Part shown: positions 7,406 through 15,368 of the stretch, piece after piece
Position numbering within the stretch: position 1 is the first letter of the stretch
Layout: each line of letters begins with the position of its first letter
Origin: Bacilli bacterium
GTDB lineage: Bacteria > Bacillota_I > Bacilli_A > RFN20 > CAG-826
Direction of reading: 5' to 3'
NCBI GenBank assembly: GCA_017445245.1
Contig: JAFSUM010000017.1
Span: 1-46,857 of the forward strand
Length of the DNA: 46,857 nt
Notes under the pieces: model-generated
Seen by the model: the letters and a program-made list of their open reading frames with translations, nothing else
The model's database searches: none
Told to the model about the DNA's origin: nothing
Made by a program: the position numbers and the translations under genes

Positions 7406-9098
7406 CGAAACGCTTCTGTCTTTTAAAGCCCTTGTTTCCATGCAGCTCAGGGCCTTCTTTCCCTATTCCTTCCAGGAACAAAAGAAGAAGGCGTTGATCC
7501 GGCTGATCCTTTATCTATTAGGGGTAGCGGCCATCACGGGCATCTTGTATTTGGTGCTGTTTCTCCTTGGCTTCCTCGGCGTCTTTGGCATAGGCGGGCG
7601 ACTACCGATTCCGGTTTGGAACGTCTTGTTCTTCCTCTTCCTTATCGTGAATTTTTTCTCTTGCCTTAACCGCGTCACGTCCTCGCTATATTTCTCAGAA
7701 GATAACCGCGTCTTGCTTTCGCTTCCGTTATCGCCTCAACGTGTCTTCTTGTCGAAGCTTATCGTCTTGTTTATCCAGGAACTCGTTCGTTCTTGTTTTA
7801 CTTTTTTGCCGTTGCTCGTTTCCATCGGAATCGCCTACAACATGCCAGTTTATTATTTCTTCTGGCAGCTGATCACGATTCCTCTGTTGTCCTTACTTCC
7901 GCTTGCCTTGTCGGCGGTGATTTCCATCCCGACCTTTTATATCAAGCGTTTCTTAAAACGTTATCCCCTCATCCAAAGCCTGATCGTCTTAGCCATCCTT
8001 ATCGCGGGAACGGTCGGTATCTTCGTTTTGACCTCCTTCATCCCGGAAGACCTCGCTTTGGCGAGCAAATGGCCGAACATCTATTTCCCCGCGATTACCT
8101 CTTTCACCCAACAGGTGAACACTGTGCTGCTTCCTTTTGCTTATTTGACCGCGATGTGCACCGGTTACCTTGGAACGGTTCAAACGGGTATCGGGGACAT
8201 TGTCCCCTTGTTCTCGATGACGAGTTTGATTCCGTTTGGGGTGGTGGTGACCCTGATCGTCGGGGGATTGGGCCTTTCGAGCCAACTTGCCAAGCGCGTC
8301 TATTCCAATTTGTCTGTCTCTTCCTTCGAACACGATGTGGTCAAGGTAAAGGAGAAAAAGAGTGAGAGGCCGCTTCCTTCTTTCGTGTCTTTCTTGAAAA
8401 AGGAACTCTTCGTCGAATTCCGCTCGACCCAGGCTTTGACGGGCAATTATCTTCTCTTCATCGTCACGCCTTTGGCGACCCTTCTTCTTAACGTCGTCTT
8501 CAATTCGATGAAGAAATCGTTCACGGGCCAATTGTTTACCCTGTTGTTCAACGGATTGATCATCGCCCTGATTGCGATGGCCACGAGCGTCTCCATGGCG
8601 TCCGTCTATTCGCGGGAGGGGAATTCGTCGTATTTGTTGCACTCTTCCCCGATGACGCTTCGCCGCGCCCTTCTTAGTAAACTCTTCCTACGTGCTTTGT
8701 TGATGACGGCATCGCTTGCTTTGACTATCGCGGTCTACGCGAACAACTGCACGTTGGATTACGTTCCGATGGCGACCGTCTTCTTCAGTCTCTATTTCAT
8801 GTACCTCGGCCACTTGCTCTGGTCGGCCGAACTCGATTACATGCACCCCAAAATCGGCTTATACCGCGATGGTGGCAAATCGGCCTTCAACCCGAACGAG
8901 GCGGTTTCGACGGTTTTGGCGTTCTTATTCGCCTTTATCTTCGCGGGGTTGATGTTCTTCTTCGCCTATGAATCGATCGCAACGGGTTTCTATCGCCTGC
9001 TCGCCTTCTCAGCTTTCTTCTTCCTCGCCCGTTTATTCTTCTTCTTGATGCGAATCAAAGGCTATCGCTCCTTGCCGCAGGAAGGAGGGCGCTTATGA
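7389..9098 (+). CDS. ABC-2 type exporter permease (large, EcsB/BcrB-like)
   Basis: This 569-residue membrane protein has about 12 predicted spans in two blocks separated by a cytoplasmic stretch near residues 310-350 that contains charged sequence (VKVKEKKSERPLP). This layout is typical of large ABC exporter permeases in Firmicutes. I start it at ATG 7389, with GGAG six to seven bases upstream, rather than at a TTG at 7377. It overlaps the ATPase gene by 17 bases and the next gene by 4 (ATGA), so the three are surely cotranscribed. It should form the pore for the ATPase domain encoded upstream. The substrate is unknown. Confidence 0.82.
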   Translation: MGKKTDETLLSFKALVSMQLRAFFPYSFQEQKKKALIRLILYLLGVAAITGILYLVLFLLGFLGVFGIGGRLPIPVWNVLFFLFLIVNFFSCLNRVTSSLYFSEDNRVLLSLPLSPQRVFLSKLIVLFIQELVRSCFTFLPLLVSIGIAYNMPVYYFFWQLITIPLLSLLPLALSAVISIPTFYIKRFLKRYPLIQSLIVLAILIAGTVGIFVLTSFIPEDLALASKWPNIYFPAITSFTQQVNTVLLPFAYLTAMCTGYLGTVQTGIGDIVPLFSMTSLIPFGVVVTLIVGGLGLSSQLAKRVYSNLSVSSFEHDVVKVKEKKSERPLPSFVSFLKKELFVEFRSTQALTGNYLLFIVTPLATLLLNVVFNSMKKSFTGQLFTLLFNGLIIALIAMATSVSMASVYSREGNSSYLLHSSPMTLRRALLSKLFLRALLMTASLALTIAVYANNCTLDYVPMATVFFSLYFMYLGHLLWSAELDYMHPKIGLYRDGGKSAFNPNEAVSTVLAFLFAFIFAGLMFFFAYESIATGFYRLLAFSAFFFLARLFFFLMRIKGYRSLPQEGGRL

Positions 9099-9667
9099 AA
9101 AAGATCACCGTCATTCTCGTTTCCGTCGTCTACGTCACCGCGATTATCGTGGTCGCATTCCTCGGTGTCCTCGCCGAAACGAAGAACCAAACCATCAACG
9201 TGACGAAGATCGTCCTCGACCAGGCTCGTAATTTGTCGCAGGGCGATGTTCTTACCTATCCGACGGGAACGATGCCACAGGATTCGGTATATGCCATCTT
9301 CTCGCGTCCGGAAAACGGCGAAGGCGGTTCTTATGACATCGCCTGGACGATCGATGGTATTCGCTTCGACTATGTCATCCAAATTCGCGGCTTTGCGACC
9401 ATTTATGAACGCGATGATTGGAAAGACGGGCAGGGGTGCTTTGATCTAGGCGCCTTCGTCTTGCCTGAAAACGCGACCGAACAAAGACTTCTGTATCACT
9501 TGAATGACGGTAGTGGGGACGAACCTTCCTTCGCGACGATCGATGAAGCAGGCCTTATCACCTTCACTGAAAAGATTTATGGCATCACCACCTTCCAGGC
9601 TGTGATCAATTCAACCGATAATTCAGGTGTGACGTGCAACGTTCGATTCATTGCCGTTGGGTATTAA
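9095..9667 (+). CDS. Membrane-anchored extracytoplasmic protein of the ABC operon
   Basis: The 190-residue protein starts with one hydrophobic span (VILVSVVYVTAIIVVAFLGVL, residues about 5-25) lacking an obvious lipobox or signal cleavage site, followed by an outside domain of about 160 residues. The C-terminal part (SFATIDEAGLITFTEKIYGITTFQAVI) resembles a bacterial Ig-like (BIG2-type) strand pattern. It starts inside the permease stop codon (ATGA), so its job is probably linked to the exporter, for example as an accessory or substrate-capturing subunit. No enzyme motif was seen. Confidence 0.75.
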   Translation: MKKITVILVSVVYVTAIIVVAFLGVLAETKNQTINVTKIVLDQARNLSQGDVLTYPTGTMPQDSVYAIFSRPENGEGGSYDIAWTIDGIRFDYVIQIRGFATIYERDDWKDGQGCFDLGAFVLPENATEQRLLYHLNDGSGDEPSFATIDEAGLITFTEKIYGITTFQAVINSTDNSGVTCNVRFIAVGY

Positions 9668-9772
9668 GAAACTAAGATCGGGCATCCAAAAGAATCACTT
9701 TTCTTATGTCTAGGTTTTTGCTTTGTTTGGCCTTGACTCTATCTTGCCTAACGAAGTCTTACTTGCGGAATA

Positions 9773-9799
9773 AAAAAGCAGGCGCATGTGGCGCCTACA
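9773..9799 (-). terminator. Terminator of the pseudopilin gene
   Basis: On the minus strand, about 20 bases after the stop, TAGGCGCC...GGCGCCT-like pairing (AGGCGC/GCGCCT, loop of about 5) is followed by GCTTTTTTATT. The T-run is only on the minus side. Confidence 0.75.
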
Positions 9800-9816
9800 A
9801 TAAGTTGGTTGAGGAT

Positions 9817-12800
9817 TTACTGTTGCCCGAGGAGCAAGCCGAGGTAATGGGTTCCAGCGGCCGCTTTGATGTAGCAGCCCAGGTAATCGGTATGGGCTAA
9901 TTCGGGGGAAGTTTCTTCCATCGGAACGATTATCATCGGATTAACCGTTGGCGTCGTCTCGGCGGCGAGTTGGCCAGCATAGATCAAGAATGCTTCAGGA
10001 TCAAGTTTAATGCCAGCCGTTCCAGCTTCGTTACCCATCATAGCAATATTGGTCATCGTGACATCCCCAAAAATAAGTGCTTGCGAATAACCTAATGCCT
10101 CTATAGCCATGCGATACATCTGTTGGTAAGTGGGATAGGAGGCATCGGTGTTAAAGGCTTTCATGTCTAGACCGGAGAGCAAATTGAGGCCTTCGACATC
10201 GACAACTGCGCTGGTTGCCTCTTTTGTGGCCGGAACAGCGGTGGGAATGGCGGTAGCGAGAAGATCGGCGTCATCCCAAATCTTGACGTGTCCTTCAAGA
10301 GCATGCTGGCTATTGCCCGTAGCGGCACTAGCGGTCATATCGAGGGCGATGATGTTGACGAGCGCGTTGCCGTCTTGGACTTTGGTGAAGAGTTTACCAC
10401 CAGAGGTGGATTCCGCGTTCCCCTTTAACCAACCACTTCCAGTGCCGTTGATGGCAACCATTGAGACTAATTCGGAAGCGGCGTGAGTGGCGAACCAGAC
10501 ATCGGTGGGCGACACGTAGTTTTCAAAGAAGACGTTCGCACAGTCAACACGAGTTTCGCGAGCAGTGAATAGTCCACCGTTGGTGTACTCGTTCTGTCCT
10601 TCGTATTGACGGCCTTTTTCATCTAGTAGCATGATGCCGCCGCCAGCACCCTTCATGAAGGAGTTGGTGATGTAGTTGTGGTTCGTGCCGTGGATGTAGA
10701 GCATCGAGTTATAGGAATCGAACGATTTGCAACGATCGATATAAGTGACAGGCGTCGGAGTCATGATCTTGGTCTCATCGTTATCCGCATATTTATAGTC
10801 ACCACACTGTGTCATGAACGAAGTAAAGGTCTTCGAAATGATTACGTTGCTAAAGGTGGTGTGTGTAGCGTCGAGCTTAAATCCGAAGAGGGCGCCTTGG
10901 TAATCGTCGTTATTGGAACGATCGCCATTGCCGATGACGGAAAGGTTCTTGAAGGTGTTCTTACCGCCGACACCGCGCTCAGGAAGAAGCAGTTCTCTGG
11001 AATACTCTTCCTTCATGCCATGGTCGTAAGAACAGTTGATACCAAACAAGGTGGTGTGCGAACCGTCGAAGACTTGATGGGAAAGTTCGCCCTTTTCATA
11101 TTGGGTTCCGCCATAACGGGTTCCAAAGAAGAAGACATGCTTCAAATGACTTGCGTCGATGGTGCAGTAATTGCCCTCGAACGCGAAGTCGAAGGTTTCG
11201 TCTTCAGGCTTGTATTCGGTCTTGTCTTCGATGAAATGGCCCGAGGTGCAAGAAGTACCACGATAGTAGAGAGGATAATCGTCCTTCATACTGCCGGTGA
11301 GAAGGCGCATGACATCCTTTTCGTTCATCTTCGGCAATTTATATTGTTCGCGAAGGGTGTTTTTCATGCCGAGGAAGGCGGCCATTTCGTCACTGTGGTT
11401 ACGGAAGTAATTCTGGACTTCGGTGGCGGTGTAGAAATAACGATCGGGGAAGTCGGTGTTCTTCAAGATAATGTCGCTATGAAGAACGAGGGCGTTCGGT
11501 TGAGGCACGGAGGCCAAACCATGAGTGGTCTTGTATTGTTTCCAGAAATCGCGGTCCGGATCGCGGAAGTGGGAGTTGTCGAAGAGGGACAAGCCCTTTG
11601 CGTCGACGACGTTATAGCCATCCACGCCTTTGAAATCGAAGCTCACGGATTTGCCGTTGAGGGTCGCGGTGAAGTGAAAGGTCTTTCCGATGGCGTCATC
11701 GCCTAAGACGAGGTTGCCGCCGGTATAGTTAAGCACGTCGGTTCCACTGCCGGAATTGTAGACGGTCTCGTCTTGGTCGGTCGCTTGCCAGGTGAGCCCG
11801 CTCGGATTCTTGAAAATGCGTTCGGCGAGGGTGGTGGAATCCGTGGTGACCGCCATCATGGGGAAAGCGAGTGGGTTATCGTCGCCGACTTTATAGATGT
11901 CGTAGGTGCCTTCTTCGTTTTCGTAGAAGGTGTTGCGGTTCGGGTTCTTGTTGGTTTGGATGGTTTCGACCTTATCGAGATTCGAAACACGGTTTTTGAA
12001 TTTGGTGATGAAACCGGGCAACCGGAGCTCGGTGACCTTGGACGTATCCAAAGCGGAAGCGGGATAGTTGACGGTCGAGCTGTTGCCGCCGTTGGAGGCA
12101 ACCGTAACGGTTGCGGTAGAAGGTTCGACGACGACGTCAGAACCGGATTCGAGGACGACGCGGCCCGCATCGACGACGATCGGCTGATAGACGAAGCCAT
12201 ATTCGTGATAAGAGCTATTGGCGACCGCAATGATGTGAATATTGTCCGCGATGCCAGCATGGTGGATCGTATCGGCGGGGGAGTCGATGGTCAGTTCGCA
12301 TTCCATGTTGTTGCCGGTGGCGATCAGACCATGCTCGTAAGCGGGGGCGGTGGAGGGGCGTTTGTAATATATCGAGACGATGTTATCTTGTTCGCCTGCG
12401 TCGAAACTGACGGTCAAGGGCGCCTCGGACGTACCGACGACAGTCTGAGACAAATCCCATTCCGGTCCGGCGTAGATGCCGAATTTCTGGTGGACGGGGT
12501 CGAAGTGATCCGTGACTTCAAGCATTTCGCCCGGCTGGCTGACCTTGAGATCCCCATCGCCGAAGACGAGGTTCGCGTCGTTGTCAACGATGGCGAAGCG
12601 ATTGGCGGCAGGGTCGTAAATAAGGTGGTTGTCTCCGCTTGGCTTATAGAAAGCGATATCGAGTCCAGCCTCTTTTTGGACCGTCGCGATCGCGTCTTTC
12701 ATCGAGGAGTTCTTTCCACCCATCGCCAAGGCGGTATTCGCGTTTTTGACGAAAGACTGGTCAGAAGCTTCCTGCGCCTTTTTGGTGAGGTTGGTGAACG

Positions 12801-12912
12801 TCGGGATGAGGATCGCGGTCAAAATGCCGATGACGGCGATGACGATGACGAGTTCGACGATAGTAAAGCCCTTGCGAGACTTTCCTTCTCTTCTTTTTTC
12901 TCTAATCAACAT
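9817..12912 (-). CDS. Giant type IV pseudopilin-like surface protein (1031 residues)
   Basis: The N-terminus is a class III prepilin signal: a basic leader of 15 residues ending in RKG, then FTIVELVIVIAVIGILTAIL with Glu at mature position 5, so it should be processed by a prepilin peptidase. Ordinary pilins are 100-250 residues; this one has an extra region of about 900. Residues about 570-870 contain repeated short strands rich in Asn, Gly and Thr (TFKNLSVIGNG, TTFSNVIISKTF, YITNSFMKGAGGG), which suggests a right-handed parallel beta-helix, a fold common in glycan-binding and adhesive proteins. A ribosome-binding site (AAAGGA) precedes the ATG, and a terminator follows. No pilus assembly gene lies in the window. 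The beta-helix call is inference. Confidence 0.8.
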   Translation of the reverse strand: MLIREKRREGKSRKGFTIVELVIVIAVIGILTAILIPTFTNLTKKAQEASDQSFVKNANTALAMGGKNSSMKDAIATVQKEAGLDIAFYKPSGDNHLIYDPAANRFAIVDNDANLVFGDGDLKVSQPGEMLEVTDHFDPVHQKFGIYAGPEWDLSQTVVGTSEAPLTVSFDAGEQDNIVSIYYKRPSTAPAYEHGLIATGNNMECELTIDSPADTIHHAGIADNIHIIAVANSSYHEYGFVYQPIVVDAGRVVLESGSDVVVEPSTATVTVASNGGNSSTVNYPASALDTSKVTELRLPGFITKFKNRVSNLDKVETIQTNKNPNRNTFYENEEGTYDIYKVGDDNPLAFPMMAVTTDSTTLAERIFKNPSGLTWQATDQDETVYNSGSGTDVLNYTGGNLVLGDDAIGKTFHFTATLNGKSVSFDFKGVDGYNVVDAKGLSLFDNSHFRDPDRDFWKQYKTTHGLASVPQPNALVLHSDIILKNTDFPDRYFYTATEVQNYFRNHSDEMAAFLGMKNTLREQYKLPKMNEKDVMRLLTGSMKDDYPLYYRGTSCTSGHFIEDKTEYKPEDETFDFAFEGNYCTIDASHLKHVFFFGTRYGGTQYEKGELSHQVFDGSHTTLFGINCSYDHGMKEEYSRELLLPERGVGGKNTFKNLSVIGNGDRSNNDDYQGALFGFKLDATHTTFSNVIISKTFTSFMTQCGDYKYADNDETKIMTPTPVTYIDRCKSFDSYNSMLYIHGTNHNYITNSFMKGAGGGIMLLDEKGRQYEGQNEYTNGGLFTARETRVDCANVFFENYVSPTDVWFATHAASELVSMVAINGTGSGWLKGNAESTSGGKLFTKVQDGNALVNIIALDMTASAATGNSQHALEGHVKIWDDADLLATAIPTAVPATKEATSAVVDVEGLNLLSGLDMKAFNTDASYPTYQQMYRMAIEALGYSQALIFGDVTMTNIAMMGNEAGTAGIKLDPEAFLIYAGQLAAETTPTVNPMIIVPMEETSPELAHTDYLGCYIKAAAGTHYLGLLLGQQ

Positions 12913-13093
12913 AGAGATCCTTTCCGCGGGGAAATCATCGATGACAAACCCCGCTCAAAATATAAATGAGTTTACCCTAGGGCGTGGGGCTCGGGCAAAC
13001 AGGTGCAAAGGGCATACGCGAGCGTGCGCCCAAGCGCATTTGTTTTGCGTTTTTTTGGCGTTTTTCCGTTCCAGAAGCAGGATCGTTTGCCGA

Positions 13094-13318
13094 CCGATTT
13101 GAACCACTTGGAGGGGTGACAGGTATTCCTTCTCGTTGCCTCGGGTTACTTCATCTAGACCCGCACGACGATGTTCCATTAGATTGAACGTTGGACGCCC
13201 TTAAAGGCCGCGAGGGTGCAGGTACTTCGTCTCTATGTGGCATACCTCAGGGCGTATTTGGCCAATCGATTAAGTAAGCGAAGAAGCTGGGTTCGATGCG
13301 GATTACATTTTCTTTTTT
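13094..13318 (+). ncRNA. Candidate structured RNA of unknown family
   Basis: Nested complementarity is visible: 13094-13096 and 13101-13105 with 13290-13294 and 13299-13301 (outer stem, 4x4 internal loop); 13108-13111 with 13262-13265; 13121-13129 with 13239-13247 (eight of nine pairs); 13139-13142 with 13212-13215. Inside lie three hairpins: 13143-13146/13159-13162, 13169-13176/13186-13193 (eight pairs with two G-U), and 13197-13199/13206-13208. A T-rich run at 13308-13318 follows the outer stem on the plus strand, which favours that strand. It does not match tmRNA, RNase P, SRP or T-box signatures that I know. No good promoter was found. Confidence 0.3.
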
Positions 13319-13431
13319 GGCGCTTCTGTTCGAAAAAACGTGGCTCCTGTTTAAAAAACAGGCCATATCCGTTTGCCGGAAGTTAAAGTTGAAACGCAAT
13401 TCCAACAAAAATTTATATTTGAGAAAAATAT

Positions 13432-13459
13432 TTGCTCTTTGGAAAACAGAGGCTATAAT
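13432..13459 (+). promoter_or_regulatory. Promoter of the XRE operon
   Basis: TTGCTC (13432-13437) and TATAAT (13454-13459) with a 16-base spacer. An AGGAGG ribosome-binding site (13466-13471) lies six bases before the ATG at 13478, which fixes the start over an in-frame ATG 105 bases upstream. Confidence 0.8.
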
Positions 13460-13477
13460 GATGCCAGGAGGAACAAG

Positions 13478-13930
13478 ATGAATATTACGAACGAAGAAAT
13501 CGAACGCCTTGGCGAAGTCCTCTCTCTCGCAAGGCAGTCCCTCGGCTGGTCGACGGAAGAACTCGCCCAACAAATCGGCGTCACCCGCCAGACCATCAAT
13601 AATCTTGAGTCGGGCCGCGGCAAATTATCGAAAACCCAATACATGGCCATCCGTTGTCTCTTTGACGACGAGATTGAACTCCATCCCGACGAGACGGAAA
13701 TGCTGAAGACGCTTCTAGAAATCTGCGTCGATAACCCGGACAAATATGACGACGAGGCCAAGAAGAAAATCAAAGACAACATCTCGCTTCTCGCCCCCGG
13801 GGTTACCAAAGATCCCGAGAAACGAAAGGAAGCGTCCAAGATGTGGACGGCGGTTGTGGTGGGGCTAGGTATCTTGGCTCCCATCAGCACCTTGACCGCT
13901 TTGGCCATTGGCAAATGGAGGAGAAAATGA
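13478..13930 (+). CDS. XRE-family regulator with C-terminal membrane span
   Basis: The 150-residue protein begins with a Cro/CI-type helix-turn-helix (residues about 5-65; SLGWSTEELAQQIGVTRQTINNLESGRGKLS). A charged middle follows, with a predicted helical segment (DKYDDEAKKKIKDNISLLAP), and then one hydrophobic span near residues 124-145 (MWTAVVVGLGILAPISTLTALAIG) ending in KWRRK. The Lys/Arg tail places the C-terminus inside or at the interface. It would be a DNA-binding protein tethered to the membrane. The two genes behind it are translationally linked. It may control its own operon; this is inference. Confidence 0.85.
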   Translation: MNITNEEIERLGEVLSLARQSLGWSTEELAQQIGVTRQTINNLESGRGKLSKTQYMAIRCLFDDEIELHPDETEMLKTLLEICVDNPDKYDDEAKKKIKDNISLLAPGVTKDPEKRKEASKMWTAVVVGLGILAPISTLTALAIGKWRRK

Positions 13931-14211
13931 TGTGCAAACAAAGCTACCCAACAAGCAGCAAACCCATGACGTTAAGTGAAAAGTACTGGCTGACCATCTT
14001 CTTCACGTTCCTTCGTTACTTCTCCATCTTGATGATGGGGAGTGGGATCGCGTTCATTTTGCTTGGCTACTACTTAAACCCTTGGTATTACGCTGGCCTT
14101 GCCGCTTGGCCTCTCTTCATCATGTGGGGCATCGTCAACTTCCGATACATCGCCGCCTTAACAAGATTCCATCGCCTGGAATTCTCCAGGGTCGAAGAGG
14201 GCATCGTCTGA
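13930..14211 (+). CDS. Small membrane protein, two spans
   Basis: The 93-residue protein has two hydrophobic spans (about residues 25-45 and 50-72) and a basic and acidic tail (RFHRLEFSRVEEGIV). Two adjacent ATGs (13927, 13930) are possible starts; the second is spaced seven bases from GGAGGA and starts at the A of the XRE stop. No family recognised. Its place between an anchored XRE regulator and another small protein suggests a membrane partner of that regulator. Confidence 0.75.
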   Translation: MCKQSYPTSSKPMTLSEKYWLTIFFTFLRYFSILMMGSGIAFILLGYYLNPWYYAGLAAWPLFIMWGIVNFRYIAALTRFHRLEFSRVEEGIV

Positions 14212-14226
14212 CTGGAGGAAGAAAAA

Positions 14227-14457
14227 ATGAATCCATTTGAAGCTTATGTCGAATTCATCAACGACGCTTACGAACAAAGCGATTTGCCGGAATTTGGCCG
14301 CCGCGTCCGTGAGACGAGCAAGCATGTATTAAAGAAGACGGTCTTCACCGTCTGCCCGATCATCGGCAACGCGACCTTAGACTGCGCTCGGCGCATCAAA
14401 AGGGAACTTGCCGAAGCCTATTCGAAGAAAGAGGGCGAATTCGCCGAAGCGAACTAA
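14227..14457 (+). CDS. 76-residue hypothetical protein of the XRE operon
   Basis: A GGAGG eight bases upstream supports this start. The protein is helical and amphipathic, with mixed charge and one less polar stretch (KKTVFTVCPIIGNATLDCA, about residues 36-54) that is too weak to be a confident span. It has two cysteines. Its end overlaps the end of the convergent SDR gene by four bases. Function unknown. Confidence 0.7.
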   Translation: MNPFEAYVEFINDAYEQSDLPEFGRRVRETSKHVLKKTVFTVCPIIGNATLDCARRIKRELAEAYSKKEGEFAEAN

Positions 14458-15329
14458 TTCTTCTCCTCTTCCCAAAACTGACGCCACGCGTTGGCGTCTT
14501 TTTTGACGCGCATGGGTATCTTCTTCTTACGGGGATAACCCGAAATCTCGAAAGGACCTCGCGGAACTAGATAGGTGCCTCTAGGGTTATCCAAACAACA
14601 TAAGGAGGACATACCAAGCGCCGCTTTCCAGGCGGGATGGGTGAATAGATATAGGAAACCGTTCCCAAGTTTTTTAAATAGCGGAGCGAAGGAGTGGATG
14701 ATGTTGGTCCTTGCAACGCCAGGATGGGTCATAAAGACGTTTGCTCCGTCTTCGAGGGCGTTAGCAAAGATGTTCATGCAGATGCGCTTGGAAAGGGAAT
14801 AGTCCTTCATGCGCTTGTCTCTGCGGGTGTGGAAGTAGGGGGCGTAATTATGACGACGGGGCGAGGAATTGACGATGGAGTCGATGATGACGTATTTGGC
14901 GTTAGGATAACGTTTATAGAAGGCGTCAAGGCAGACTTGGGTGCCGATGGCGTTGACTTGTAGGGTCAAGGGATTACCGTCTTCGCCTAATGAACCTTTA
15001 GGCGGAATATAGATACCGGCGTTAAGGACGATCGCATCGTACCCTTCTTTTGGCAAGGAAGCGATACAAGCGCGAATCGAATCGGGCTTGGCTTGATCAT
15101 AAAGGGCGATACGGGCATGCACGGGGTTCCCGATCTCTTCTCCAATGGAGGCGATGCACTCTTCCGTTTTCTTCTTGTTGCGTACCATGAAGGTCACTTC
15201 GGCCCCAAGGTAAAGCAAGACCTTCGCGCATTCCAAACCGATTCCGCTAGAAGCGCCCGTGATCAAAAAACGTTTTCCCTCTTGGCGAGGGAAGTTGTTC
15301 TCGACGTAACGCAGGCATTTCTTGTGCAC
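14454..15329 (-). CDS. Short-chain dehydrogenase/reductase (SDR family)
   Basis: The 291 residues have the classical SDR layout: cofactor loop TGASSGIG (about residues 24-31), NAG (about 104), a Ser in IIDSIVNSS (about 149-157), and the catalytic YSLSK (about 176-180). The Arg after the loop region (VRNKKK, near 51) is typical of NADP preference, so an NAD(P)H-dependent oxidoreductase is expected; the substrate cannot be told. The start is a GTG at 15329, with TATCAT ending six bases upstream, so the message should be leaderless. The 3' end contains a terminator for the opposite strand. Confidence 0.88.
   Translation of the reverse strand: MHKKCLRYVENNFPRQEGKRFLITGASSGIGLECAKVLLYLGAEVTFMVRNKKKTEECIASIGEEIGNPVHARIALYDQAKPDSIRACIASLPKEGYDAIVLNAGIYIPPKGSLGEDGNPLTLQVNAIGTQVCLDAFYKRYPNAKYVIIDSIVNSSPRRHNYAPYFHTRRDKRMKDYSLSKRICMNIFANALEDGANVFMTHPGVARTNIIHSFAPLFKKLGNGFLYLFTHPAWKAALGMSSLCCLDNPRGTYLVPRGPFEISGYPRKKKIPMRVKKDANAWRQFWEEEKN
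14480..14504 (+). terminator. Terminator of the XRE operon inside the SDR coding end
   Basis: GACGCC (14480-14485) and GGCGTC (14493-14498) flank a 7-base loop and are followed by TTTTTT on the plus strand. It lies inside the last codons of the convergent SDR gene. Confidence 0.75.
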
Positions 15330-15335
15330 GTCAAC

Positions 15336-15341
15336 ATGATA
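15336..15341 (-). promoter_or_regulatory. -10 box of the SDR gene (leaderless type)
   Basis: TATCAT on the minus strand ends exactly six bases before the GTG at 15329. Confidence 0.4.
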
Positions 15342-15368
15342 AGGCCTTGCTAAGGTTTCTAGAAGCGG

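Larger units (their letters stand above)
12913..13477. other. 565-base intergenic region with structured DNA
   Basis: It holds the pilin leader, a near-perfect hairpin at 13008-13029 (GGGCATACGC/GCGTGCGCCC, nine of ten pairs), the nested inverted repeats described at 13094-13318, and the XRE operon promoter. A minus-strand frame of 74 codons (12955-13179) crosses it but has no ribosome-binding site and runs through the hairpins, so I do not call it a gene. Confidence 0.6.

Noticed and set aside
10678-12969. Plus-strand ORFs of 342 and 398 codons
   Set aside because: They are mirror frames of the pseudopilin gene, with no ribosome-binding site or recognisable family.
12969-13035. c-di-GMP (GEMM) riboswitch suggested by GGGCAAACAGGTGCAAAGG
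   Set aside because: The two conserved-looking stretches lack the hairpin that must lie between them, and the strand is opposite to the pilin gene.
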